This document shows, piece after piece, positions 34,565 to 42,346 of a stretch of DNA of 64,000 nt. How positions within the stretch are numbered: position 1 is the stretch's first letter; each line of letters begins with the position of its first letter. The position numbers and the translations under genes are program-made. Where the stretch lies: NCBI RefSeq assembly GCF_003331145.1, contig NZ_QLVE01000002.1, forward strand, positions 206,961 to 270,960, written 5' to 3'. The DNA comes from Exiguobacterium sp. TNDT2 (GTDB lineage: Bacteria > Bacillota > Bacilli > Exiguobacteriales > Exiguobacteriaceae). The notes beneath the pieces were generated by a model that saw only the letters and a list, made by a program, of their open reading frames with translations, was not told where the DNA came from and did no database searches.

Positions 34565-35785
34565 TCACACCCCCTTCTGGATCAAAATCCCTTCGATTCG
34601 ATCATAGATTCGTTGTCGATGATCTTCACTCGTTCCTGGGAGTAAGAGCAACAGCTTGTTCTCTTCCGGGTCATATCCGACGACATCAATCTCGCGCAAA
34701 TACGAATGAACGATGGCCTCGATGCTCTCGAGCGAAACGGGTTCATATCCGAGCGGATAGTCGAGCACGATGTATGGCTGCCCGTGGTGAATTTTCTTTT
34801 GTTCCTGGATGGCGACAAGTTCCATGAACGCCTCTTTCTTGTAAAACGATGTGCCTTTATGCATCTTCTCGTGCTGCTCTTTACGAATCAGGTTCTCGGC
34901 GTTTTGAATGCGTGTTCCAATCCAAGAGAAGAGGATATTGAGGACATGCAAGTCATCAGTCGTCAATTTTCGAAGCGGCAACCGCTTGATGACGACGACT
35001 TCACGAGTCGTTCCGTCGATGATAATCGGCGCGAGCAACATCGGGTCTGTATCCTCGTCATCGAGTTGACGGAGTGTCGTTTCTTGGACTTGGAAGAATC
35101 GTTTGAACATGCTCGACGCCTCATCAAGAAAAATCGTTTGTGGAAACTCTTTCTTGTCCGTTTGACGAATTAAAAGACGCATCGATTTTTGAGAACGGTC
35201 AACGTGATACATAGCAACGTCGCTTGCTAAGAACGTTTTTTTCAACAAACGGATTGTCTCGCTCCGAATCAACTCTGGATGCGGCAAATCGAGCGATACG
35301 GCAAGTTCATACAATTGGTTCAAACTGTACTCGGATTGAAGTAGTTTTTGACGAAGTGTGGTTTGCGAAGTGTTGAGTAAATCGACGGTCTCTTTCAAAT
35401 AGGTATTTTCATCTTTCAGCTCTTCATTGCGGAACTGAGTGATTTCGTGCCGTTCTCGAAACGACGTACTGAATAAACCGACGATGACCGTGATGGCGAA
35501 ATAGTAAAACAATGTAAGAAGTGAGTTTGTATCGTAGAACAATAGGAAGATGTCTCCCCCTACCAAGCCGGTGTATATCACTTTGTAGAGCAGCAATATA
35601 CCGAAACTGATTAAGCCGAAAATGGTCCCATATCGTAAGGCGAATAAAATGGCGGCCACATAAAACAAGTTCAGTTCATTTTGAATCGTACCTAAATCAA
35701 AAAACAAATCGATTGCTATCAATAGGGCGAACACGACAAGAATCTCGACCCATTTGAGCCACGGACGGTCTTGAGCATACAGAAT
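34565..35785 (-). CDS. pelD: PelD, c-di-GMP receptor of the Pel system (probable AUU start)
   Basis: N-terminal membrane helices (about four, to residue 110), a coiled linker, a GAF domain (about 155-290) and a degenerate GGDEF domain in which the active site reads YDPEE. A c-di-GMP I-site motif RxxD (REID) is kept just before it, as in Pseudomonas PelD. The first AUG-class codon in frame (GTG, 35734) has no ribosome binding site and would cut the first helix. GAGGAGG (35794-35800) lies eight bases before an in-frame ATT at 35785, preceding ILYAQDRPWLKWVEIL. I take ATT as the start, giving 406 residues. Confidence 0.75.
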   Translation of the reverse strand: MLYAQDRPWLKWVEILVVFALLIAIDLFFDLGTIQNELNLFYVAAILFALRYGTIFGLISFGILLLYKVIYTGLVGGDIFLLFYDTNSLLTLFYYFAITVIVGLFSTSFRERHEITQFRNEELKDENTYLKETVDLLNTSQTTLRQKLLQSEYSLNQLYELAVSLDLPHPELIRSETIRLLKKTFLASDVAMYHVDRSQKSMRLLIRQTDKKEFPQTIFLDEASSMFKRFFQVQETTLRQLDDEDTDPMLLAPIIIDGTTREVVVIKRLPLRKLTTDDLHVLNILFSWIGTRIQNAENLIRKEQHEKMHKGTSFYKKEAFMELVAIQEQKKIHHGQPYIVLDYPLGYEPVSLESIEAIVHSYLREIDVVGYDPEENKLLLLLPGTSEDHRQRIYDRIEGILIQKGV

Positions 35786-35896
35786 GATAATCCCCTCCTC
35801 GTTGATTTAACTCGTGCTTTTCAGTTTGGATACGAGATGATTTACACCTATCTGCGGGATAAATCGTCCCATATCACTTTTATAATTAATTATAAC

Positions 35897-36724
35897 CTAA
35901 AAATCCCATGTATTGTAATAAGTTGGTTCGTGATAATGGATGAATCCGTTCGCTTCAGCCATATCGCGACTTGTCGACTCTTCTTGATCGGAGACGGTGA
36001 GAACAGCGATGCCATATTCGTCTTGAATCGCGTTTATACGATCGAGCATTTCCATCGACCAAGCGTCGGACGTGATTTCCGTGTAGTTAAAACCTTCCCA
36101 CATGAAGCCTTCCACATAAGGTGCGCTCGTTCGTTCGAGCGTCTCGATACCCCAATTTTGGACGACAGGGACACCTGGATAGGTTTGTTCAATCGCTTGT
36201 AGAAAAGTCTCGAGCCCAGCCAATTGTTCTGCTAAGTCGTCCGGATAGTCGAGGTGGACATCATCGATATCACCGACCGTATCCAAAAAAATGCCGTCTA
36301 GGTGCTTATTGATGACTTGTTTTTGAATTTCGCGGATCAAAATTTTTCGGAAATCGGCTGAGCTGATATCTGTCAAATACGAATCCCATTTCGGAAAATA
36401 AATGCGTTCTCCATCTCGATAGAAGAAATCGTCTTTATCCATTTGGCCAATCAGTGCCCGGTTCCACGTGTCCGCCTCCATCACGTTAATGTAACCGAGC
36501 ACTTTCGTCCCGTTCGACCGGATTGTTTCGATCTGTTCTGGCGTATACCAAATGGGTTCGATGATGACGAGGTCATATCGAGCCATGTCGTCAATAATCG
36601 CCTCGGTCGGCATGTTATAAAAAATTTTGTAAGAATGAATCTCATCAAAATCAAACGGCTCTTTCATCGTACATCCTCCTAAAAAGAAGAAGAGTAAGAC
36701 GCCGCTCACTAAACATCGTCGCAC
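35897..36724 (-). CDS. pelA_H: Pel hydrolase lipoprotein (GH114-like, PelA hydrolase domain)
   Basis: 275 residues. A lipoprotein signal ends in the lipobox LGGC (Cys18), followed by a TIM-barrel endo-alpha-1,4-polygalactosaminidase-like domain with VLGYINVMEADTW near 75, DGIFLDTVGDIDD near 142 (acidic catalytic pair region) and VEGFMWEGFNY near 205. This is the enzyme type fused in Gram-negative PelA and separate in some Gram-positive strains. It likely trims Pel at the cell surface. GTG start behind AAGGAGG. It is the first gene of the operon, 111 bases before pelD. Confidence 0.83.
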   Translation of the reverse strand: MRRCLVSGVLLFFFLGGCTMKEPFDFDEIHSYKIFYNMPTEAIIDDMARYDLVIIEPIWYTPEQIETIRSNGTKVLGYINVMEADTWNRALIGQMDKDDFFYRDGERIYFPKWDSYLTDISSADFRKILIREIQKQVINKHLDGIFLDTVGDIDDVHLDYPDDLAEQLAGLETFLQAIEQTYPGVPVVQNWGIETLERTSAPYVEGFMWEGFNYTEITSDAWSMEMLDRINAIQDEYGIAVLTVSDQEESTSRDMAEANGFIHYHEPTYYNTWDF

Positions 36725-36832
36725 GCGGACACCTCCTTGTTGAATGAATCCATCTTGATGAACATTGGTCCGTTTATTGGTGAACGATTAGGGAACAAGA
36801 TAATACTGACTTATAGAAAGGGGGACAGGCGT

Positions 36833-37228
36833 GTGAACTCCATTTTGTTGACGATAGCCCTGTTATTCGTCGGCTTGAACGTGTTTACCTTCTTTCAGCG
36901 AAAAACTTATAGGCAAACGGGTTTTGATTCACGCTTATTCAGTCACTTATTCATCAGTTTGCTTGGCGTAATGGTTGGATTCACTTTAATCTACTACGCG
37001 TTGTCTCGCGATGGTGTCATCTTAGTGACTTCCCTCGAGACGATGACGGCAGTCGAACCGAGCTGGCGTAATCTGTTCTATTTTAGCGGCGTCACGCTGC
37101 TCTCCATCGGGTTCGGTGACTTGTTGCCAATCGGTCCGGCCCGGTTGTTCGCCTTGCTCGAAGCCATCATTGGACTCTTACTGCCGACAGCGTTTTTTGT
37201 AAAATCGATGTACAAAAAAGAAGACTGA
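36833..37228 (+). CDS. Small ion-channel-like membrane protein (K+ filter)
   Basis: 131 residues. Two N-terminal membrane helices, a pore loop with TLLSIGFGDLLP near residue 92, and a last helix. T-x-x-S-x-G-F-G-D is the selectivity-filter pattern of potassium channels of the Ion_trans_2 type. A GTG at 36833 lies eight bases after AAAGGGGG and is chosen over the ATG at 36737. TTGGTG-N16-GATAAT (36777-36804) may be its promoter. It is divergent from the pel operon; the 108-base gap must hold both promoters. Confidence 0.75.
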   Translation: MNSILLTIALLFVGLNVFTFFQRKTYRQTGFDSRLFSHLFISLLGVMVGFTLIYYALSRDGVILVTSLETMTAVEPSWRNLFYFSGVTLLSIGFGDLLPIGPARLFALLEAIIGLLLPTAFFVKSMYKKED

Positions 37229-37241
37229 AGAAAACAGTCTC

Positions 37242-37394
37242 CTATCGTCCGGTAATCAGCAAGTACAAGTTAAAGGCGACCAGTCCAAGCGGAAATAAGG
37301 CCACGACTAAAATCGGCCATTTTTTCGTCCGGATGCCGACAAATAAAAGTAAACTCCCCACTAGGAGCGCGATGAACGTCGTATACGGATTCAA
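37242..37394 (-). CDS. Small membrane protein, 50 aa, TTG start
   Basis: A TTG at 37394 lies eight bases after AAGGGGG and opens a 50-codon frame: NPYTTFIALLVGSLLLFVGI, a basic loop RTKKW, a second helix ILVVALFPLGLVAFNLYLLI, and TGR. The two clean helices and the strong ribosome binding site argue for a real gene. The ribosome binding site lies within the perfect palindrome CCCTTCTATAGAAGGG (37405-37420), which could hide it. A competing ATG frame upstream gives no plausible protein. Confidence 0.55.
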   Translation of the reverse strand: MNPYTTFIALLVGSLLLFVGIRTKKWPILVVALFPLGLVAFNLYLLITGR

Positions 37395-37441
37395 GCGTCA
37401 TTCCCCCTTCTATAGAAGGGCTTTCCCGACTCGACCGAAAA

Positions 37442-38281
37442 CTAACCGTTTGAACACCAAAGCGTCGAAAAGGCGTCACGAATTCGTCGGGCTTCCATGT
37501 CCGCAAACGGATATCCGGCTCGGTCGGCCACGCGGCGACTGACCCGCTCAAATTGTTCCACCAACGTCGCATGGGCCGTTTCCATCGCTGTCACTTCGAC
37601 CAAAGTGTATGTATCGAGATAAGCCTGCCATACTTCAGGGGCCAGATGCTTCTCAAGCCCATCCCCAGACTTTCCTCCGTTCGCCGTAAAGTTTGTCGCA
37701 AAGCCGACGTCCCATGCAAGCATCTGCCGGAGCATCGTTCGCATGATCGTCACATGGTCGAAAGCGTATAACAGTTGACCCCGCTTGATACCTTTGACGA
37801 CGTAAAGCGACACCCACCAAAACTCGTTCCAACACTGCTCATAGTCGAATCGGCTCGGTCGTTTGATGCGGTACGTGTCATCAGATGGAATCGTTTGACC
37901 GGCAATCTCGTCTTTATCAATGAGGACGAGACTGAGTGAGTCAGCGTGAATCGCTTCCTGCACGTCACGCATAGGACGGACGGTCAAATCGACGCGATGA
38001 CCGGTTGCAAACTGGACGAGAAACGCGAAACGCTCATATTTGTCGCCTCCCGGCACCTCGTCCGGCATCTGCATAATCAAGACGTCCCCGAGCGGCGCCA
38101 TCCACGAGCGGTCCTCGATGAACGCGATCACGTCTTCGACGAAACAAGTGACATCGACGTCTTGAAAACGGTCTGGTTTTACGTGCGGATTGACGAGCGA
38201 CCCGTTCAAGACGAGGACGCGGACGTCTTCCCGCTCCGCGGCCATGGCCGTCAAGTGCTCAAGCACTTGCTCATTGGTCAT
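37442..38281 (-). CDS. ANT(6)/AadK-type aminoglycoside 6-nucleotidyltransferase-like protein
   Basis: 279 residues, the usual AadK length. LNGSLVNPHVKPDRFQDVDV near 20-39 holds the GS...DxD nucleotidyltransferase motif, and CFVEDVIAF with WMAPLGDVLIMQMPDE and HRVDLTVRP follow as in AadK. Members adenylylate streptomycin, but the spectrum of this chromosomal copy is unknown. The ATG overlaps the pentapeptide-repeat stop as ATGA, so the two are translated together. Confidence 0.8.
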   Translation of the reverse strand: MTNEQVLEHLTAMAAEREDVRVLVLNGSLVNPHVKPDRFQDVDVTCFVEDVIAFIEDRSWMAPLGDVLIMQMPDEVPGGDKYERFAFLVQFATGHRVDLTVRPMRDVQEAIHADSLSLVLIDKDEIAGQTIPSDDTYRIKRPSRFDYEQCWNEFWWVSLYVVKGIKRGQLLYAFDHVTIMRTMLRQMLAWDVGFATNFTANGGKSGDGLEKHLAPEVWQAYLDTYTLVEVTAMETAHATLVEQFERVSRRVADRAGYPFADMEARRIRDAFSTLWCSNG

Positions 38282-38880
38282 ATGACGTTCGCCCCGAGCG
38301 AGCGGGCGATTTGGACGGCCTGCATCACATCGATCGTCGCTTGTTTCAGGATGACGTCCGAGAAATCGACCCCATCCATCTCGGCTCCTACAAAATCGGC
38401 ACCGGTGCAATCCGCGTGCTGCAAGACGGCACGTGACAAGACGGTGTTCGTCCAACGTGATTCTTTCAAGTCCGCGCCGTATAGGTCCGCCTCGGTCATC
38501 CGAACGCCCGACCAATCCATCTTCCGGAGCGGAGCGTGACGCAGATTGACGAACGACCAATCCCCCTCGCGCACGACGACCCCTTCAAACGTGCATGACT
38601 CGAACGACGAGCCCGTCATCTTGCATTGGTCGAATTCGCTCAAAAACAGATTCGCCCCATTGAACTGACAATTCAGGAACGAGCTGCCGCTGTGGCGTGA
38701 GGCGTTCCACTTCGAATCGGTGAAGTCACAGTTGATGAAACGGCACTGCTCGGTCTCGAATTCGGTCGCATCGATATACGTGAAGCGACAGTTCTCGAAC
38801 GTCGTCTGCATGAGTTGAACGTCACGGAGCGACTCGTCTCGAAAATCTTCTCCTTCATAGACTGCATTTGATTGAAACAT
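38278..38880 (-). CDS. Pentapeptide-repeat protein (Qnr/McbG-like)
   Basis: 200 residues made almost entirely of A(D/N)LxX-type pentapeptide repeats, for example CRFINCDFTDSKW, NCQFNGANLF, CKMTGSSFESCTF and ADLYGADLKESRW. The right-handed beta-helix of such proteins can mimic DNA; Qnr relatives protect gyrase. Length and composition fit that class, but resistance is not shown. It is the first gene of a two-gene operon with the aminoglycoside nucleotidyltransferase. AAGGAGG lies before the ATG. Confidence 0.82.
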   Translation of the reverse strand: MFQSNAVYEGEDFRDESLRDVQLMQTTFENCRFTYIDATEFETEQCRFINCDFTDSKWNASRHSGSSFLNCQFNGANLFLSEFDQCKMTGSSFESCTFEGVVVREGDWSFVNLRHAPLRKMDWSGVRMTEADLYGADLKESRWTNTVLSRAVLQHADCTGADFVGAEMDGVDFSDVILKQATIDVMQAVQIARSLGANVI

Positions 38881-38927
38881 GGCCTACCTCCTTGACGTAT
38901 ACTTGATGTAGCTAAAGGATTGGAGTG

Positions 38928-39380
38928 ATGACAATGGATATCGTATTTCCGACCGAGCACGGCACGTTCAATTATCGCGTTGCCGGCATCTGGGTCCAAG
39001 ACGGTCATTTGCTCGTTCATCGGAACGTGAACGATGACTTTTGGGCGTTACCGGGCGGTCGGGTCGGCATCGGCGAAGAAGCCGAGCTCGCTTTGACGCG
39101 TGAGCTGCAAGAAGAACTCGACACGACACTGACGGGAACGACGTTCGCGTTCGTGTCCGAAAACTTCTTCACATACTTAGAGCGCACGGTCCACGAGATT
39201 GGCCTATATTTTTATGTATCGGGTGACCTCCCGCTCCGGCATGGAGACTTCCACGGACCGGAAGGCGATCACCTCATCTATCGTTGGCAGCCGCTCGACG
39301 CGCTCCGGGACTTGAAACTCTTTCCGGAGACGCTCTATGCGTTGCCGCAATCACTGCCGCCCCACTTTATCGATCGCTGA
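38928..39380 (+). CDS. NUDIX hydrolase
   Basis: 150 residues with the Nudix box GGRVGIGEEAELALTREL then QEEL (about 43-64), fitting GX5EX7REUXEEXGU closely except for the last glycine. Nudix enzymes hydrolyse nucleoside diphosphate derivatives; the substrate is not predictable. AAAGGA lies eight bases before the ATG at 38928, and a second ATG at 38934 is also possible. Its 3' end overlaps the convergent HAD gene by 30 bases. Confidence 0.85.
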   Translation: MTMDIVFPTEHGTFNYRVAGIWVQDGHLLVHRNVNDDFWALPGGRVGIGEEAELALTRELQEELDTTLTGTTFAFVSENFFTYLERTVHEIGLYFYVSGDLPLRHGDFHGPEGDHLIYRWQPLDALRDLKLFPETLYALPQSLPPHFIDR

Positions 39381-40061
39381 GTTTGATAGAATCGACTTCA
39401 ACTCGTGCAAGTCTTGAATCTCATACGTCGTCTCGACCGTCGCCGCAATCTCGTGCGGATTGTACCAGCACGTGTCGAGCCCATACATGCGCCCGCCGGC
39501 GATGTCTGCTGTCAGCGAGTCCCCGACGATGAGTCCGCGTTCCGGTGCCACGTTCGGCACGCGGTCGAACACATAATCAAAGAACGGTTTCATCGGCTTT
39601 TGCGATCCGGTCGCATCGGAGACGAACACGTCCTTGAAATAAGGGAGCAGTCCCGACGCTTCAAGCCGTTTGAACTGCGTCTCCGTCACACCATTCGTGA
39701 CGATATAGAGCGGATACTGTTCACTGAGCGTTTGCACGAGTTCAAGTGCCCCCTCGATGATGTGCACCCCGGCGTGCAAATGGTCGCGATAGCGCTGTTC
39801 GACTTCATGCGCATCGATCGTGATGCCGAGCGTATCGAACAGTTGTGTGTGCCGGCCCATCAAGACGTCTTCCCGTCCGACCTCGCCGCGCTCGAAGGCG
39901 CGCCATAATCCGTTATTGATCGTCACATACTGTTGTTTCAATTCATCCGTCATCCGAACGTTATGTGCCGCGAGCAACTGCTCTAAGGCGACGTGCTCGC
40001 TCTGTTTGAAGTCGAGCAACGTATCGTCGACATCGAATAAAATTGCTTCATATCGTTTCAT
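39351..40061 (-). CDS. HAD-superfamily hydrolase, YjjG/YfnB type (nucleotidase-like)
   Basis: 236 residues. Motif I is ILFDVDDTLLDF at the N-terminus, motif II IVTNGV near 119, motif III SQKPMKPFF near 152, and motif IV GLIVGDSLTADIAGG near 175. The helical cap between motifs I and II is that of the YjjG/YfnB subfamily, whose members dephosphorylate nucleoside monophosphates, partly as housekeeping against modified bases. Convergent with the Nudix gene, which fits a shared theme of nucleotide clean-up, though that is inference. Confidence 0.85.
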   Translation of the reverse strand: MKRYEAILFDVDDTLLDFKQSEHVALEQLLAAHNVRMTDELKQQYVTINNGLWRAFERGEVGREDVLMGRHTQLFDTLGITIDAHEVEQRYRDHLHAGVHIIEGALELVQTLSEQYPLYIVTNGVTETQFKRLEASGLLPYFKDVFVSDATGSQKPMKPFFDYVFDRVPNVAPERGLIVGDSLTADIAGGRMYGLDTCWYNPHEIAATVETTYEIQDLHELKSILSNSAIDKVGRQ

Positions 40062-40132
40062 AATCTGTATTACCCCTCTCTGCCTCTAATGTACAGGAAC
40101 AGACATAGAAGTTCAAAAAAGGAGCGAGCCCT

Positions 40133-40975
40133 ATGCCAAAAAAGCCAATCACCAACCTCGAGTATTCAGAAAAAGAACTCGAATCGTTTTTTTACTTAGC
40201 CGACGAGACGTTCGGCATCGATTTTCGCGAGTGGTACAAAGCTGGCGAATGGACTGACCACTATCGCTGTTATTCATTGACGTTCTATCGGAATGTCATC
40301 TCGAACGTCGGGATGAGCCGGATGACATTGATGATGGACGGAACCGCGCGCGAAGCGTATCAAATCGGAACGGTCATGACAGACGAGATCCGACAAGGAC
40401 AAGGACTCGCCACCCGCATCTTTAAGCACTTGTTCAAGCAGCATGACACGGATGGGTTGCCTTATTTTTTGGCTTGTAACGAAGGGGTTGCACCGTTTTA
40501 CGAGCAACAAGGCTTTTCGGCTCAAGCAGAACCAGAATTGTTTATCCGCGTTTCGGGATCGGCTTCCCCACTCGAACATGTCGACGTCGATGCCGAACAG
40601 TGGCGGCGTTTCAAACTGGAGTCACTCCCGTTTTCACCGCGTCTGTATACGACAGACGATATGCACATTTGGATGTTCCATTACTATCAAGGGATGGACG
40701 AGGACGTATATCGTTTCGATGACGTCCATGTCATTTATATGGTCGAGCGCTCGCGCTTAAACTTGTATGCCGTGCTGTCGCCGCGGCCTGTCGACATGCG
40801 TGACGTCGTGGCCCGACTCTCTTTCGAAGGCATCACAGAGATCGTCTTCAAATTCACGCCTGAGCTGGACGGTGTGGAACAGCGCCCATCCCGGGACGGG
40901 CAATGGATGATTCGCATGAATGAAGGACAGCTTTTCCCGGAAGGTTGTCGCTTCCCTTATTTGTCGAATGCATAA
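40133..40975 (+). CDS. GNAT acetyltransferase with C-terminal extension
   Basis: 280 residues. The GNAT core spans about 60-145 with YQIGTVMTDEIRQGQGLATRIFKHL (the acetyl-CoA loop RQGQGLA) and GVAPFYEQQGF. The C-terminal half (150-280) is a second, weaker GNAT-like or sterol-carrier-like domain. AAAAGGAGCGAG precedes the ATG. Substrate unknown. Confidence 0.8.
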   Translation: MPKKPITNLEYSEKELESFFYLADETFGIDFREWYKAGEWTDHYRCYSLTFYRNVISNVGMSRMTLMMDGTAREAYQIGTVMTDEIRQGQGLATRIFKHLFKQHDTDGLPYFLACNEGVAPFYEQQGFSAQAEPELFIRVSGSASPLEHVDVDAEQWRRFKLESLPFSPRLYTTDDMHIWMFHYYQGMDEDVYRFDDVHVIYMVERSRLNLYAVLSPRPVDMRDVVARLSFEGITEIVFKFTPELDGVEQRPSRDGQWMIRMNEGQLFPEGCRFPYLSNA

Positions 40976-41003
40976 AAAACTCGCCTCACGGACGAGTTTT
41001 TTT
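40974..41003. terminator. Bidirectional intrinsic terminator
   Basis: AAAAACTCG and CGAGTTTTTTT form a stem between convergent genes, with A and T runs on both sides. Confidence 0.85.
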
Positions 41004-41930
41004 GATGAACGCCGCTCCGAGCGCATGCGCCGCTTCAAGTACGGCTCGTCTCGCTTCCGGGACGTACGTATAATAGTTGACGAAGCCGTGAATCAAACCT
41101 TCATAATTTTGATATGTCACCGGGACACCGAGGCTAATCAGTTTGTTGGCGTACGCACGTCCGAGGTCGCGGAGCGGGTCATACTCGGCCGTCAACAGCG
41201 TCGTCGGGGGAAGCTCCCCCAAGTAGTCCGAAAAAATCGGTGAGGCGTACGGATGCATCAATTCCGACTCATCATGGAAGTATTGTCGCTGGAACCATCG
41301 AATGAGCCCTTCATCGAGCAGATAACCGTTCGCGTAATCAATCAATGACAGCGGCAAGTTCTCCTCGGTCCCGGTAACCGGGTAAAACAGCAGCTGATGC
41401 ATGACGAGGGGGCGACCTCGTTCAATCGCCATCAAAGCGCTGACCGTGGCGAGCGTCCCTCCGGCGCTGTCACCGCCGACGGCGATGCGCTCGGCATCGA
41501 TTTCGAGTTCCGAGGCGTGATCCGCAATCCAGACGAGCGCCTCATAGCTGTCGTAGACGGCCGTCGGAAATTTGTGTTCCGGCGCGAGTCGGTAATCGAC
41601 CGAGATGACGGTACAGTCGGCCTCGTTCGCGATCGTCCGGCATATCGCGTCATGGGTGTCGAGACTGCCTGTGACGTATCCGCCCCCATGATAATAGACG
41701 AGTGCTGGCGCAACCGTCTGACTCGACCGATAGATGCGGATTGGCAGTGAGCGATTCGGAAGCGTAATCGAGCGATTCTCGACATCAAGCACATGCTCTC
41801 TATGTTGAAACCGGGTCATCATTGCGTTTTCTTGTCGTCTTAATTCGAGCGGATCCAATTGGTCATATGTGGTCGAGAGCTGGTTTTGAAACTGGTTCAA
41901 ATAAAATTGAATCGTCGGATTGACTGGCAA
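40986..41930 (-). CDS. Alpha/beta hydrolase, hormone-sensitive-lipase (family IV) esterase
   Basis: 314 residues. The oxyanion-hole HGGG motif is at 81-84, the nucleophile elbow GDSAG at 153-157 (Ser155), and Asp251 in EYDPLRD and His281 in LIHGF complete the triad. The N-terminal cap is about 40 residues long. These enzymes hydrolyse short-chain esters in the cytosol. The frame starts with TTG at 41930 behind GAAGGGA; no better start is seen. Confidence 0.88.
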   Translation of the reverse strand: MPVNPTIQFYLNQFQNQLSTTYDQLDPLELRRQENAMMTRFQHREHVLDVENRSITLPNRSLPIRIYRSSQTVAPALVYYHGGGYVTGSLDTHDAICRTIANEADCTVISVDYRLAPEHKFPTAVYDSYEALVWIADHASELEIDAERIAVGGDSAGGTLATVSALMAIERGRPLVMHQLLFYPVTGTEENLPLSLIDYANGYLLDEGLIRWFQRQYFHDESELMHPYASPIFSDYLGELPPTTLLTAEYDPLRDLGRAYANKLISLGVPVTYQNYEGLIHGFVNYYTYVPEARRAVLEAAHALGAAFIKKTRP

Positions 41931-41989
41931 CGGGAATCCCTTCTTTCTCTTTTAGGCGTACAATTTCCTATTCCCAGCCTTGTCCGTCT

Positions 41990-42346
41990 TTAAGCGGGCA
42001 TACGTGTTTTTTCAAACGCCCACCGATACACGTACGCCACCCCGACCCCACTCGCGAACACGATGGTCCATATGTTCATCACGATTGACTGGTTGAACGG
42101 CTTGAAGAAGTAATCCCATGCCCCATCGATGTACCCGGTCATCGTCATGGATAGCATATACGAGACGATGAGCCCGAAAACGAGCCAGCGTAACCTTGCA
42201 TGTCGACCAAGCCGCCACACGCTCCACCACGTGATGGCCGGAATCACGAGATAACCGAGCGCATTCCCCCATAGAAAGTCTGCCGCTGTCACGAAAAAGC
42301 CCCACGGCAGACACAAGAGGACGACGAAAATGATTCGTTTGATCAT
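41990..42346 (-). CDS. Membrane protein, 118 aa, third gene of the PadR operon
   Basis: Four predicted membrane helices (about residues 3-20, 25-42, 55-72 and 88-110) with Trp-rich ends. The ATG at 42346 overlaps the preceding stop (TGATG), so it is translationally coupled to the HAAS-like gene. No family recognised. Confidence 0.65.
   Translation of the reverse strand: MIKRIIFVVLLCLPWGFFVTAADFLWGNALGYLVIPAITWWSVWRLGRHARLRWLVFGLIVSYMLSMTMTGYIDGAWDYFFKPFNQSIVMNIWTIVFASGVGVAYVYRWAFEKTRMPA

Noticed and set aside
37946..38539. A 197-codon plus-strand open frame
   Set aside because: Antisense to the nucleotidyltransferase and pentapeptide-repeat genes, both recognisable families.
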